Positions 56,460 to 64,000 of a DNA stretch of 64,000 nt are shown piece after piece (position 1 is the stretch's first letter; every line of letters begins with the position of its first letter). Source of the DNA: Prochlorococcus sp. AG-412-I05 (GTDB taxonomy: Bacteria > Cyanobacteriota > Cyanobacteriia > PCC-6307 > Cyanobiaceae). The notes beneath the pieces were generated by a model. The model was not told where the DNA came from. It saw only the letters and a program-made list of their open reading frames with translations, and did not search any database. Made by a program: the position numbers and the translations under genes. The stretch is taken from positions 1 through 64,000 of the forward strand of contig QCLC01000003.1 in NCBI GenBank assembly GCA_003214855.1, in the 5' to 3' direction.

Positions 56460-57050
56460 GGCAAAGTGCTCTGCAAATCTCTAAAAGCTTTACTCTGGTC
56501 GCAAGGCATTAAAGGAGCTTAAGCTCCATAGCCTGCCAATGAAAACGGATGACAGTCACAAAATCAAGCTCACAGATCCATTTTGTCATCTTAAAAGAAG
56601 ATTGCCCTCGCCAGGTTCAAATGTATCAAATGGCCCTAGTAACAGAAAGTAGCAACCTGGCTATATACAAGCAATGATAAACATCTACTCCTATACCTCT
56701 TCAACATTGGCACGTTAACATGCAACTTATCGAACAAGCCTGCAGCCGTCAAAGGAAAACACTTTTGCCGGGAAAGCGGGGTGACCAGCACTCGCCATTA
56801 CTGCCAATTTAGCACATGTAAATATCTACCAATGATACGATCATATATAGTTTTCAACCTTGAAACCAAGTCAACCAGATGCAAGCCATAAATTGCAACC
56901 TGAGCAACGAATCACAATGGAGGAAAACGATATTTGATCACACCAAAATGCACTACCTAATAAAGCTTTGACCTTTAAACATCAGCAAAGGCGAAAGCAG
57001 AGAAACTGCAGCCTGACTGAAGTAACGTTCCCGTCGATACGCACCAATCA
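56460..57050. other. 591-bp AT-rich intergenic region between dld and the aldolase/SDR gene
   Basis: It holds divergent promoters for dld (minus) and the aldolase fusion (plus), and the palindrome at 56514-56527. A short inverted repeat CCAGGTT / AACCTGG lies in 56631-56680. A GC-richer patch around 56760-56800 contrasts with the surroundings. I find no gene longer than about 20 codons. Confidence 0.5.
56514..56527. promoter_or_regulatory. 14-bp perfect palindrome upstream of dld
   Basis: GGAGCTTAAGCTCC is its own reverse complement, 55 bp upstream of the dld start. It could be an operator for a dimeric repressor. No second copy was noticed nearby. Confidence 0.35.
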
Positions 57051-59198
57051 ATGACGTGCCAAAACCGCTGGTCGGATGCTGAGGCACAAGCTGCCATCAA
57101 GTCTTACGCCGCGCAGGACGTCTCTGAAGACCTGGCTCTGCGCACTTACACAGCCCGTCTGCTCGGCTCCGATCCCCAGCTTGTGCTGCATGGCGGAGGC
57201 AACACCTCGGTCAAAACCAGCTGCATAGGATTGTTTGGTGATCACATTCCAGTGTTGTGTGTAAAGGGCTCGGGCTGGGACCTATCAACCATCGAGCCGG
57301 CCGGCCATCCTGCTGTGCGATTGCAGAACCTGCAGGCCCTGAGAGATCTATCTGCACTTAGCGACGAAGACATGGTTGCAGCTCAACGCAGCAATCTGAT
57401 CGATCCATCGTCACCCAACCCTTCAGTTGAGGCACTACTCCACGCGTTCTTACCTAGCAAATTCATCGATCACACCCACGCAGTAGCTGTTTTAGCCCTA
57501 GCAGATCAACCAGATGCCGAACAGATCTGCCGTGAAGTTTACGGTCGACGTGTCGCGATTGTTCCCTATGTCATGCCGGGCTTCCAACTAGCATTGGCTG
57601 CCATCAATGCCTACGAACAAGCAGAAGTAGAAGCAGCTAAAGCGGGAGTTGAACTTGAAGGGATGGTGCTTCTCAAGCACGGCTTATTTTCGTTTGCTGC
57701 TACAGCACAACAAAGCTACGAGCGAATGATCAACTTGGTGCGTGAGGCGGAAGAGCGTCTTGGCGAAACCCCAACGCTTTGCCTACCACCACCAACCAAT
57801 CCAGCACCTAAAAAAAACATCTCTGCAATTCTGCTGCCACTGTTACGGGGTGCTCTTGCTCAATCAGCAGCTGTGCATAACGCTCCCCAACGTTGGCTGA
57901 TGGAGTTGCGCTCAACCCCACTGGCACTTCAACTAGTCAACGACATTCACCTTCAAGACTGGTCTCGCCGTGGAGTCGCTACCCCCGACCACGTGATCAG
58001 AACCAAACCCTGGCCTCTAATCCTCAAAAAGCCTCCGCAACTCCAAGGAGATGAAGCGATTGAATCCTGCCCAGTGCTGGAGGAATGGCTCCACTCAGCA
58101 AAACTGTCATTAGAGAAATACATCACCTCATATCAGGATTACTTCAAGCGCCAGAATGCTCGCGTTGGTAGCCATAAACAACACCTCGATCCACTACCAA
58201 GGCTGATCGCAATCCCTGAACTTGGCCTCGTTGGTCTAGGCCGTTCAACAACCGAAGCCAATGTCACCGCAGATATTGGTGAAGCCTGGGCCGCCACACT
58301 GATCGCAGCTGAATCAGTGGGACGTTTTCAACCAGTCAACGAAGCAGACACCTTCGAGATGGAGTACTGGAGTCTCGAACAAGCAAAGCTCGGCAAGGGC
58401 AAAGAAGCACCACTGGCACGTCATATTGTCTTGGTCACTGGTGGTGGTGGTGGAATTGGTGCAGCGATCGCCCTTGCCTTCGCCAAGCAAGGTGCACAAG
58501 TTGTCGTACTTGACAAGAATGGTGAAGCAGCAACAACGACTGCCAAAGAATGTGGATCAAGCGCTCTCGGACTGAAGTGCGACCTCACCAATGCTGCTGA
58601 GGTTCATGAGGCATTCACGACTATTGCAGCTTGCTTCGGGGGCTTAGACATTGTGGTGTCTAATGCTGGGGCGGCTTGGAGCGGAGACATCGCCACTCTT
58701 CCAGAATCCAAATTGAGAGAAAGCTTCGAGCTCAACCTTTTTGCTCACCAGCACGTTGCACAGGCTGCTGTTGGTGTATTTAGAGCTCAAGGCAGTAGAG
58801 CTACAAAAGCCAGCAAATCCTTAGGCGGACAACTACTCTTCAATGTCAGTAAACAAGCGCTGAACCCAGGGCCGGGTTTTGGTGCCTACGGAATTGCTAA
58901 AGCGGCATTACTGGCACTTATGAAGCAATACGCCCTGGAAGAAGGGCCCTCAAACATTCGCTGTAACGCCATCAATGCAGACCGGATCCGCTCTGGCCTG
59001 CTTGATCAGGCCATGATTACAGAGCGCGCGGCGGCACGAGGCATCAGTGAAGCGAGCTACATGGGAGGAAACTTGCTCGGTGCAGAGGTCAGAGCAAGTG
59101 ATGTAGCCAATGCCTTTGTAGCCCTGGCCTTAATGCCGCGAACCACTGGTGCATTACTGACAGTGGACGGCGGAAATGTTGCGGCGATGGTGCGTTGA
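57051..59198 (+). CDS. Bifunctional class II aldolase / short-chain dehydrogenase (RhaEW-like)
   Basis: A 715-residue fusion. The N-terminal class II aldolase domain (about 1-400) has LHGGGNTSVKTS for phosphate binding, FIDHTHAVAVLAL with two zinc His, and VLLKHGLFSFA with the third. The C-terminal SDR domain (about 460-715) has VLVTGGGGGIGAAIALAFAKQG, IVVSNAGAAWSG, the catalytic SKQALNPGPGFGAYGIAKAAL (Ser, YxxxK) and AINADRIRSGLL. RhaEW homologues cleave L-rhamnulose-1-P to DHAP plus L-lactaldehyde and oxidise the latter to lactate. Here no rhamnose genes are near; mtnP and mtnA are, so 5-deoxyribulose-1-P or methylthioribulose-1-P are alternative substrates. Normal GC, unlike dld. Confidence 0.88.
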   Translation: MTCQNRWSDAEAQAAIKSYAAQDVSEDLALRTYTARLLGSDPQLVLHGGGNTSVKTSCIGLFGDHIPVLCVKGSGWDLSTIEPAGHPAVRLQNLQALRDLSALSDEDMVAAQRSNLIDPSSPNPSVEALLHAFLPSKFIDHTHAVAVLALADQPDAEQICREVYGRRVAIVPYVMPGFQLALAAINAYEQAEVEAAKAGVELEGMVLLKHGLFSFAATAQQSYERMINLVREAEERLGETPTLCLPPPTNPAPKKNISAILLPLLRGALAQSAAVHNAPQRWLMELRSTPLALQLVNDIHLQDWSRRGVATPDHVIRTKPWPLILKKPPQLQGDEAIESCPVLEEWLHSAKLSLEKYITSYQDYFKRQNARVGSHKQHLDPLPRLIAIPELGLVGLGRSTTEANVTADIGEAWAATLIAAESVGRFQPVNEADTFEMEYWSLEQAKLGKGKEAPLARHIVLVTGGGGGIGAAIALAFAKQGAQVVVLDKNGEAATTTAKECGSSALGLKCDLTNAAEVHEAFTTIAACFGGLDIVVSNAGAAWSGDIATLPESKLRESFELNLFAHQHVAQAAVGVFRAQGSRATKASKSLGGQLLFNVSKQALNPGPGFGAYGIAKAALLALMKQYALEEGPSNIRCNAINADRIRSGLLDQAMITERAAARGISEASYMGGNLLGAEVRASDVANAFVALALMPRTTGALLTVDGGNVAAMVR

Positions 59199-59230
59199 CG
59201 CCTACATGCACATGCATGTCAAGCTATCGG

Positions 59231-60253
59231 TCAAACCTCATAAAAGCTTCGATACCACTGAGAAAAGCACTCCACCCCCTCTGCGATTGGGGTCGACGGC
59301 CGAAAATCCACCCAGGCCTCAAGAGCAGATGTATCAGCAGCGGTGGCCATCACATCACCAGGTTGCATCGGATGGAAGTCCTTCACCGCTTCCCTCCCGA
59401 GAGACTTCTCCAAGAGCTCAATAAAATGCATCAACTCAATGGGCTGGCTATTACCAATATTGAAAAGACGGTGGGGTACAGCAGCGGTGGCTGGATCAGG
59501 GTTCCGCGGATCGAAGCCTAAATTTGCGGTAGCAGGCTTGTCGCAACAACGAAGTAGCCCTTCAACGATATCGTCGATATAGGTGAAATCACGCTGCATC
59601 TTGCCGTAATTGAACACCTTGATGGGCTCGCCAGCAAGAATCGCCTTGGCGAAGAGCATCGGAGCCATGTCCGGGCGGCCCCAAGGTCCGTACACAGTAA
59701 AAAAGCGCAATCCTGTAGCAGGCAAACCATACAAATGGCTATAGGTATGAGCCATCAATTCGTTGGCCTTCTTGGTGGCTGCATAGAGACTCACCGGGTG
59801 ATTCACAGGCTGTTGCTCGTGAAAAGGCAAGTTGCGATTGCCACCGTATACCGAGCTACTTGAGGCATACACCAAGTGCTGCACTCCATGATGACGACAT
59901 CCCTCAAGGATGTGACCGAAGCCCACCAAATTGGCCTGAATGTAGGCCGCCGGATTCTCCAATGAGTAGCGAACCCCGGCCTGAGCCGCCAAATTAACGA
60001 CCACCTGAGGCTTCTCAGCCCTAAACAGTTCCTCTATGCCTGCACCATCTTCCAAGGCTATTGGGTAAAAAGTCCAAGACGCTTTAAGGGAAGCCGCTTC
60101 AATCTGAGCAAGTCGTGCCCGCTTCAAAGACGGATCGTAGTAGTCATTAAGGTTGTCAATGCCAATGACACGGTCACCCTGGGCTAACAGCCTCTGCACG
60201 AGGGCCGCACCAATGAATCCTGCAGCACCGCTAACAACAACGCATCGACTCAT
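59231..60253 (-). CDS. NAD-dependent nucleotide-sugar epimerase (UDP-glucuronate 4-epimerase-like)
   Basis: About 340 residues of the extended SDR family. It has VVVSGAAGFIGAALVQRLL, IGIDNLNDYYDPSLKRARL (the NDYYD sequence is characteristic of UDP-GlcA 4-epimerases), VVNLAAQAGVRYSLENP, YASSSSVYGG, the catalytic YAATKKANE and FFTVYGPWGRPDMA. It should make UDP-galacturonate from UDP-glucuronate supplied by the adjacent ugd. Start ATG at 60253 overlaps the ugd stop (ATGA). Ends near the aldolase gene, tail to tail. Confidence 0.9.
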   Translation of the reverse strand: MSRCVVVSGAAGFIGAALVQRLLAQGDRVIGIDNLNDYYDPSLKRARLAQIEAASLKASWTFYPIALEDGAGIEELFRAEKPQVVVNLAAQAGVRYSLENPAAYIQANLVGFGHILEGCRHHGVQHLVYASSSSVYGGNRNLPFHEQQPVNHPVSLYAATKKANELMAHTYSHLYGLPATGLRFFTVYGPWGRPDMAPMLFAKAILAGEPIKVFNYGKMQRDFTYIDDIVEGLLRCCDKPATANLGFDPRNPDPATAAVPHRLFNIGNSQPIELMHFIELLEKSLGREAVKDFHPMQPGDVMATAADTSALEAWVDFRPSTPIAEGVECFSQWYRSFYEV

Positions 60254-61698
60254 ACAGCACCATCTCCAACTCGCCAAAGCATCAAACCAGACGATTTCAC
60301 AGCTTCTGGATCGACAACTGCACGAGCATCAAACACCCAGGCAGGTTGACGCATCAAAGGGGCCAAGGCGACCCAGTCAAGCTGTCTAAACTCATGCCAC
60401 TCCGTCAGGATCAGCGCAGCATCAGCACCAGCGACTGTATCGTCAACGCTAGTGCCGGACCACCAGGTTCCTTCGCCGCTAAGGGCGGCACGGGTAGGAC
60501 CTGCCTGGACATCTGGCGGGGAACTAGCCGACAGCTGCAAATCAAACGCAATCTGTTGCGGATCAACCTTCGGATCATAAATAGCCAGCTGAGCACCCTC
60601 CTCCAGCAGATCATGTGCGATACGAATTGCCGGCGCTTCTCGAGTGTCGTTGGTGTCTGCCTTAAAAGCAAAGCCGAGCAGTGCCAGCCGCTTACCTGTA
60701 ACCGTTCCAAAAAGCTTTTGAACCACCAAACGAGAAATGCGGTGCTGCTGCCAAGTATTGAGAGCTACCACGTTCTCCCAATAGTCCGCCACATCCGGCA
60801 AACCAAAATGACGACAGAGATAAACCAGATTGAGGATGTCTTTCTGAAAACAACTCCCACCAAACCCAGGCCCAGCTTGAAGGAACTTGGAGCCAATGCG
60901 AGAATCGCTTCCAATAGCGCGCGCCACCTCACGCACATCCGCACCAGTGCGTTCGCAAAGAGCCGCCACTGAGTTAATGGAACTGATGCGCTGAGCAAGA
61001 AACGCATTGGCAGTGAGCTTGGAGAGCTCACTGCTCCAAAGATTGGTCAGCAGAATTTTCTCAACTGGCACCCAATGGCCATAAATCTCTGCTAAAGACT
61101 GAATGGCAACGGGGTTTTCACCACCAATCAACACACGGTCCGGCGACTCCAAATCACGAATCGCCGTGCCCTCGGCAAGGAACTCTGGGTTGGACAACAC
61201 AGAAAAACTGATCGGTAGCTCTCCATCAACCGCCTGCCGCTGAGCTGCCTCAAGAATCGAACGCACAACTTCAGCGGTTCGCACTGGCAGCGTGCTCTTC
61301 TCAACCACAATCGTGTGACCCTGCGCAGATTGAGCGACCTGCCGAGCGCAAGCTTCCACCCAACGCAGATCACTGGCCTGACCGGCCCCCAGCCCTTTTG
61401 TTTTGGTTGGTGTATTCACCGAAATGAACACCATGTCAGCAGCAGCAATCGCAGCGTCCACCTGCGTAGAGAAAGTGAGATTGCGCCCGCGAGCCCGATC
61501 GACCACCGCATCCAACCCAGGCTCATACACAGGCAGTTTGCTGAGATCAAGGTCATTCCAAGCAGCAATGCGGGCCTCATTGAGGTCCACCACGTTCACC
61601 TGTATCTGTGGACAGCGATCAGCAATCACCGCCATAGTCGGACCGCCTACGTAACCCGCACCAATGCAACAGATGTTGCGGATCGGGAAGGCAGTCAT
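60250..61698 (-). CDS. ugd: UDP-glucose 6-dehydrogenase
   Basis: A 482-residue enzyme that oxidises UDP-glucose to UDP-glucuronate. It is the animal-type long form, with ICCIGAGYVGGPTMAVIADRCP, VFISVNTPTKTKGLGAGQASDL, ILSNPEFLAEGTAIRDL-like VLSNPEFLAEGTAIRDLESPDRVLIGG, LTANAFLAQRISSINS, GFGGSCFQKDILNLVYLC with the catalytic Cys (about residue 270), and LGFAFKADTNDTREAPAI. It is coupled with the downstream epimerase by ATGA, forming a uronic acid precursor unit for extracellular or envelope polysaccharides. Confidence 0.96.
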   Translation of the reverse strand: MTAFPIRNICCIGAGYVGGPTMAVIADRCPQIQVNVVDLNEARIAAWNDLDLSKLPVYEPGLDAVVDRARGRNLTFSTQVDAAIAAADMVFISVNTPTKTKGLGAGQASDLRWVEACARQVAQSAQGHTIVVEKSTLPVRTAEVVRSILEAAQRQAVDGELPISFSVLSNPEFLAEGTAIRDLESPDRVLIGGENPVAIQSLAEIYGHWVPVEKILLTNLWSSELSKLTANAFLAQRISSINSVAALCERTGADVREVARAIGSDSRIGSKFLQAGPGFGGSCFQKDILNLVYLCRHFGLPDVADYWENVVALNTWQQHRISRLVVQKLFGTVTGKRLALLGFAFKADTNDTREAPAIRIAHDLLEEGAQLAIYDPKVDPQQIAFDLQLSASSPPDVQAGPTRAALSGEGTWWSGTSVDDTVAGADAALILTEWHEFRQLDWVALAPLMRQPAWVFDARAVVDPEAVKSSGLMLWRVGDGAV

Positions 61699-61801
61699 AG
61701 CGATGTAAACAGCGAGTTCAACAAATGATGAGAGAAGAGACCTGCTCAGTCATGGCACAAGATTAAGGGGAACCTCAGCCTGGGAAGAAAGTTATACGAA
61801 G

Positions 61802-63112
61802 TCATTCTCGAACCAAACGAACAAGACCAGTGACATCATCGAGTCGATGGAGTTGATCGATGGGAGTTGGATTGGCTTGAGTTGTTGCCTCTTGCAAATA
61901 CTTAAGGCGTCCCTCGCCCCGCTCGGCCTCATCATCACCAATCACCAAGGCCCAGGTAGCCCTACTTCGACCGGCACGCTTGAACTGCTTATTAAAGGCA
62001 GCTCCAGAACTATCCAGCTCCACCACGAGCCCCGCAGCCCGTAGCTGATGGGCAATGACCAGGGCGACTCGTTCCGCCTGCTCGCCACGATTCACCACAT
62101 AAAGATCCGGCCTCGTGGAAGCCATTACGCGAGCAGCTGATCCATCTGGATTAATACTCGCTGCAGCCTCAAGCAAAAGCATCAACCGCTCCATACCAAG
62201 AGCCCAACCAAAAGCAGGCGTGGGCGGCCCCCCTAACTGCTCAACCAACCCGTCATATCGTCCTCCTCCACAGACTGTGGCCTGGGCACCAAGCTGATCG
62301 CTCGTGATCTCAAACGCGGTATGGCCGTAATAGTCAAGGCCGCGCACAAGACGAGGATTGAGTTGGGAAGGGATCTGGAGAGTTTCCAGGTGGACCTGCA
62401 CCTCCTCAAAGCGGCCCTTACTCTCCACGCTGAGCGCCTCAAAAAGCGTGGGAGCATCCTGCAACAATTCCCTTATTGCAGGATTTTTACTATCAAGGAT
62501 ACGCAGTGGGTTGGTGTGCAAACGCTTGCGTGAATCGTCATCCAGTTGGTCACTTCGGGCTTCTAGCCACGCCACAAGCTCCTCGCGATACTTCTTTCGA
62601 TCTTGAAGGGTACCGAGGCTATTGATCTCCAGAACAAGACCTTGCACGCCCAAATCAACTAGAAGTGCCCAGGCCAATACGATGACTTCAGCATCACTTC
62701 GAGGACTACCAACCCCGAGATACTCCACACCAATCTGATGAAACTGTCGTTGCCGACCAGCCTGAGGTCGCTCATAGCGAAACATTGGACCGCCATACCA
62801 AAAGCGCTGTGGCCCCTGACTCAACAAGCCGTGCTGTAGAGCAGCACGCACAACAGAAGCGGTTCCCTCTGGCCGAAGGGTGCAGGAGCGATCACCCCGA
62901 TCAACAAAGGTATACATCTCCTTACCAACAACATCCGTAGCTTCACCAATGCCACGAGCAAAGAGTTCAGTTAATTCCAGAAGAGGCGTGCGAATCTCCT
63001 GCAACCCTGCTCTGCGGAAGTGATCTCGTGCAACGCTTTCTACCGCCTGCCAGCGACTCGTATGCTCTGGCAATAGATCTACCATTCCTCTCAGGCTCTG
63101 CAGCTGAGTCAC
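61802..63112 (-). CDS. hisS: Histidyl-tRNA synthetase
   Basis: A 436-residue class II aminoacyl-tRNA synthetase. Motif 1 and 2 regions are [59 protein letters not shown] and [27 protein letters not shown]. The HisRS-specific segments [13 protein letters not shown] and [18 protein letters not shown] are present. The anticodon-binding domain ends the protein. The gene lies 41 bp after the YdcF-type gene on the same strand. Confidence 0.98.
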   Translation of the reverse strand: MTQLQSLRGMVDLLPEHTSRWQAVESVARDHFRRAGLQEIRTPLLELTELFARGIGEATDVVGKEMYTFVDRGDRSCTLRPEGTASVVRAALQHGLLSQGPQRFWYGGPMFRYERPQAGRQRQFHQIGVEYLGVGSPRSDAEVIVLAWALLVDLGVQGLVLEINSLGTLQDRKKYREELVAWLEARSDQLDDDSRKRLHTNPLRILDSKNPAIRELLQDAPTLFEALSVESKGRFEEVQVHLETLQIPSQLNPRLVRGLDYYGHTAFEITSDQLGAQATVCGGGRYDGLVEQLGGPPTPAFGWALGMERLMLLLEAAASINPDGSAARVMASTRPDLYVVNRGEQAERVALVIAHQLRAAGLVVELDSSGAAFNKQFKRAGRSRATWALVIGDDEAERGEGRLKYLQEATTQANPTPIDQLHRLDDVTGLVRLVRE

Positions 63113-63153
63113 GCTTCACCAACAAGACAGTTGATAGTCTGACGGGCCACTGA

Positions 63154-63921
63154 TCACCAAGCTCGATAGGCGAGGCGACCGAGCAATTCGCGCAATGCAG
63201 CTGAACTGTTGGCGAGGCTGCTAGCAGTTGGTAACCACTGCAACGGATCACGCCACAGGGGACCTGCCCAAGTTCCACGAGCCTTGAAATCAACAGGGAA
63301 TGGCACCACCTTGACCCCCTGACTCTCAAAAAGCCGCTGGGCACGACGCATGTGAAAAGCACTGGTCACCAAAAGAATCCTGCTAGATACAAAAGGGTTG
63401 GTTGATCGCAACAACTTGCTGATGGCTGCGGCTTCTTCTGCTGTATTCACCACTGGCGGAGTACTAGCCATTGCGGCAACAGGAATGCCTAGAGCCGCCG
63501 CCTGCTTCATATAAAGCTGGCCTTCAGGCGGCAGATCAGGTTGAAAAGGACTAAAGCCACCGGTGAATAGCAACCGTGGAGCTTTGTTAGCACGATAAAG
63601 ATCTAGACCCGCCAGGAAGCGGTCTGGATCAGACCATTCAATAACCCGAGCAACTCCTGGCGCAGGGTGAAGCGCCCCACTGAGTACAACAATGGCGTCG
63701 GCGCTAGGCGCCGAGCTCACAAGCCTTCGCTGCCAAGGTATCTCCAACAAGCGCCATAGGCCCTGCGCCACAATCCCAAGGCTAAAAATCCAGAGCAGAA
63801 CAAGCGAAAGCAAGCTCGACCAACGCCAACGCAAGACCACGCCCACAAGCAATAGAATTAGGCTCAAGCCCAGAGGCAAAAAACACAGCGGCAAAAGCTT
63901 GCTAAGCACGTAGCTGATCAC
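63154..63921 (-). CDS. DUF218/YdcF-like membrane protein
   Basis: A 255-residue protein starting with GTG. Two N-terminal membrane helices (LLPLCFLPLGLSLILLLVGVVLRW and LLSLVLLWIFSLGIVAQGLW) are followed by the DUF218 domain: ADAIVVLSGALHP, LLFTGGFSPF, NTAEEAAAISKLL, ILLVTSAFHMRRAQRLFESQGVKVVPFPVDF. The TSAFHMRRA motif is diagnostic. Family members such as ElyC and SanA affect envelope biogenesis. The 79 bases to the right edge contain no gene I can support; a few codons of another minus-strand gene could end at about 63977. Confidence 0.88.
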   Translation of the reverse strand: MISYVLSKLLPLCFLPLGLSLILLLVGVVLRWRWSSLLSLVLLWIFSLGIVAQGLWRLLEIPWQRRLVSSAPSADAIVVLSGALHPAPGVARVIEWSDPDRFLAGLDLYRANKAPRLLFTGGFSPFQPDLPPEGQLYMKQAAALGIPVAAMASTPPVVNTAEEAAAISKLLRSTNPFVSSRILLVTSAFHMRRAQRLFESQGVKVVPFPVDFKARGTWAGPLWRDPLQWLPTASSLANSSAALRELLGRLAYRAW

Positions 63922-64000
63922 GAATCCAAAAACTCTCGGAAGTAGGCAATGGTGGATGGAAATCCATCACTTTGGTTTAGACGAAGCTGGCGACCAAGCT

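Noticed and set aside
60346-60972. A 208-codon plus-strand frame opposite ugd
   Set aside because: Antisense shadow of UDP-glucose dehydrogenase; no recognisable motif.
63922-64000. Possible 3' end of another minus-strand gene at the right edge
   Set aside because: Only eight codons before a TAA at about 63977 would be visible, which is too little to support a call.

Overview
The window is chromosomal DNA from a marine picocyanobacterium. The evidence is the photosystem II genes psbK and psbE-psbF-psbL-psbJ, the PSII assembly genes rubredoxin A and ycf48, the NDH-1 genes ndhC-ndhK-ndhJ, the chlorophyll gene chlD, and many short conserved cyanobacterial proteins. Gene content, compact spacing and base composition near 50-55% GC fit a low-light Prochlorococcus of the MIT9313/MIT9303 type. 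A marine Synechococcus cannot be excluded from sequence reading alone. There is no rRNA, phage, insertion sequence or CRISPR array.

Layout. 1-3.6 kb: a 5'-truncated LptD-like (DUF3769) outer-membrane protein and a secreted pentapeptide protein. 3.7-9.8 kb: a minus-strand run of glyA, a WecA/MraY-type transferase, cinA, leuC and leuD, preceded by tRNA-Arg(ACG). 9.9-13.2 kb: three small conserved proteins, murJ and sfsA. 13.3-17.4 kb: the ammonium transporter, ispH, DUF1997 and DoxX. 17.5-24.5 kb: purH, an esterase, DUF3155, a histidine kinase, cobS, tgt, psbK and a TagA-type glycosyltransferase. 24.7-34.8 kb: a Gfo/Idh dehydrogenase, a CNNM/CorC protein, tRNA-Met(CAT), pyrE, ygfZ, a RecB-like nuclease with a C-terminal minisatellite, a phosphohexomutase, rdgB, a frameshifted MFS pseudogene and a SIMPL protein. 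35.2-46.1 kb: a carotenoid oxygenase, hisB, fabI, a lipoprotein, a thioredoxin-fold protein, a DegT aminotransferase, a Nudix hydrolase, folK, chlD, and an MCE/ABC lipid-transport pair. 46.1-51.7 kb: a YvcK-family protein, ndhJ-K-C, rubA-ycf48-psbEFLJ.

51.7-59.2 kb is the most unusual part. It holds mtnP, decayed gene remnants, mtnA, a D-lactate dehydrogenase of clearly lower GC, and a class II aldolase/short-chain dehydrogenase fusion, separated by AT-rich gaps. I read it as a candidate salvage module for 5'-methylthioadenosine and/or 5'-deoxyadenosine: MtnP phosphorolysis, MtnA isomerisation, aldolase cleavage to dihydroxyacetone phosphate plus a short aldehyde, and redox handling of the aldehyde. 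The substrate of the fusion and any link to lactate are inference.

59.2-64 kb: a UDP-sugar epimerase and UDP-glucose dehydrogenase pair (uronic acid precursors for surface polysaccharide), hisS, and a DUF218/YdcF membrane protein. Most genes are housekeeping. The accessory signals are the 52.6-57 kb AT-rich stretch, the MFS pseudogene, the 18-bp and 35-bp tandem repeats, and several hairpins close to start codons.
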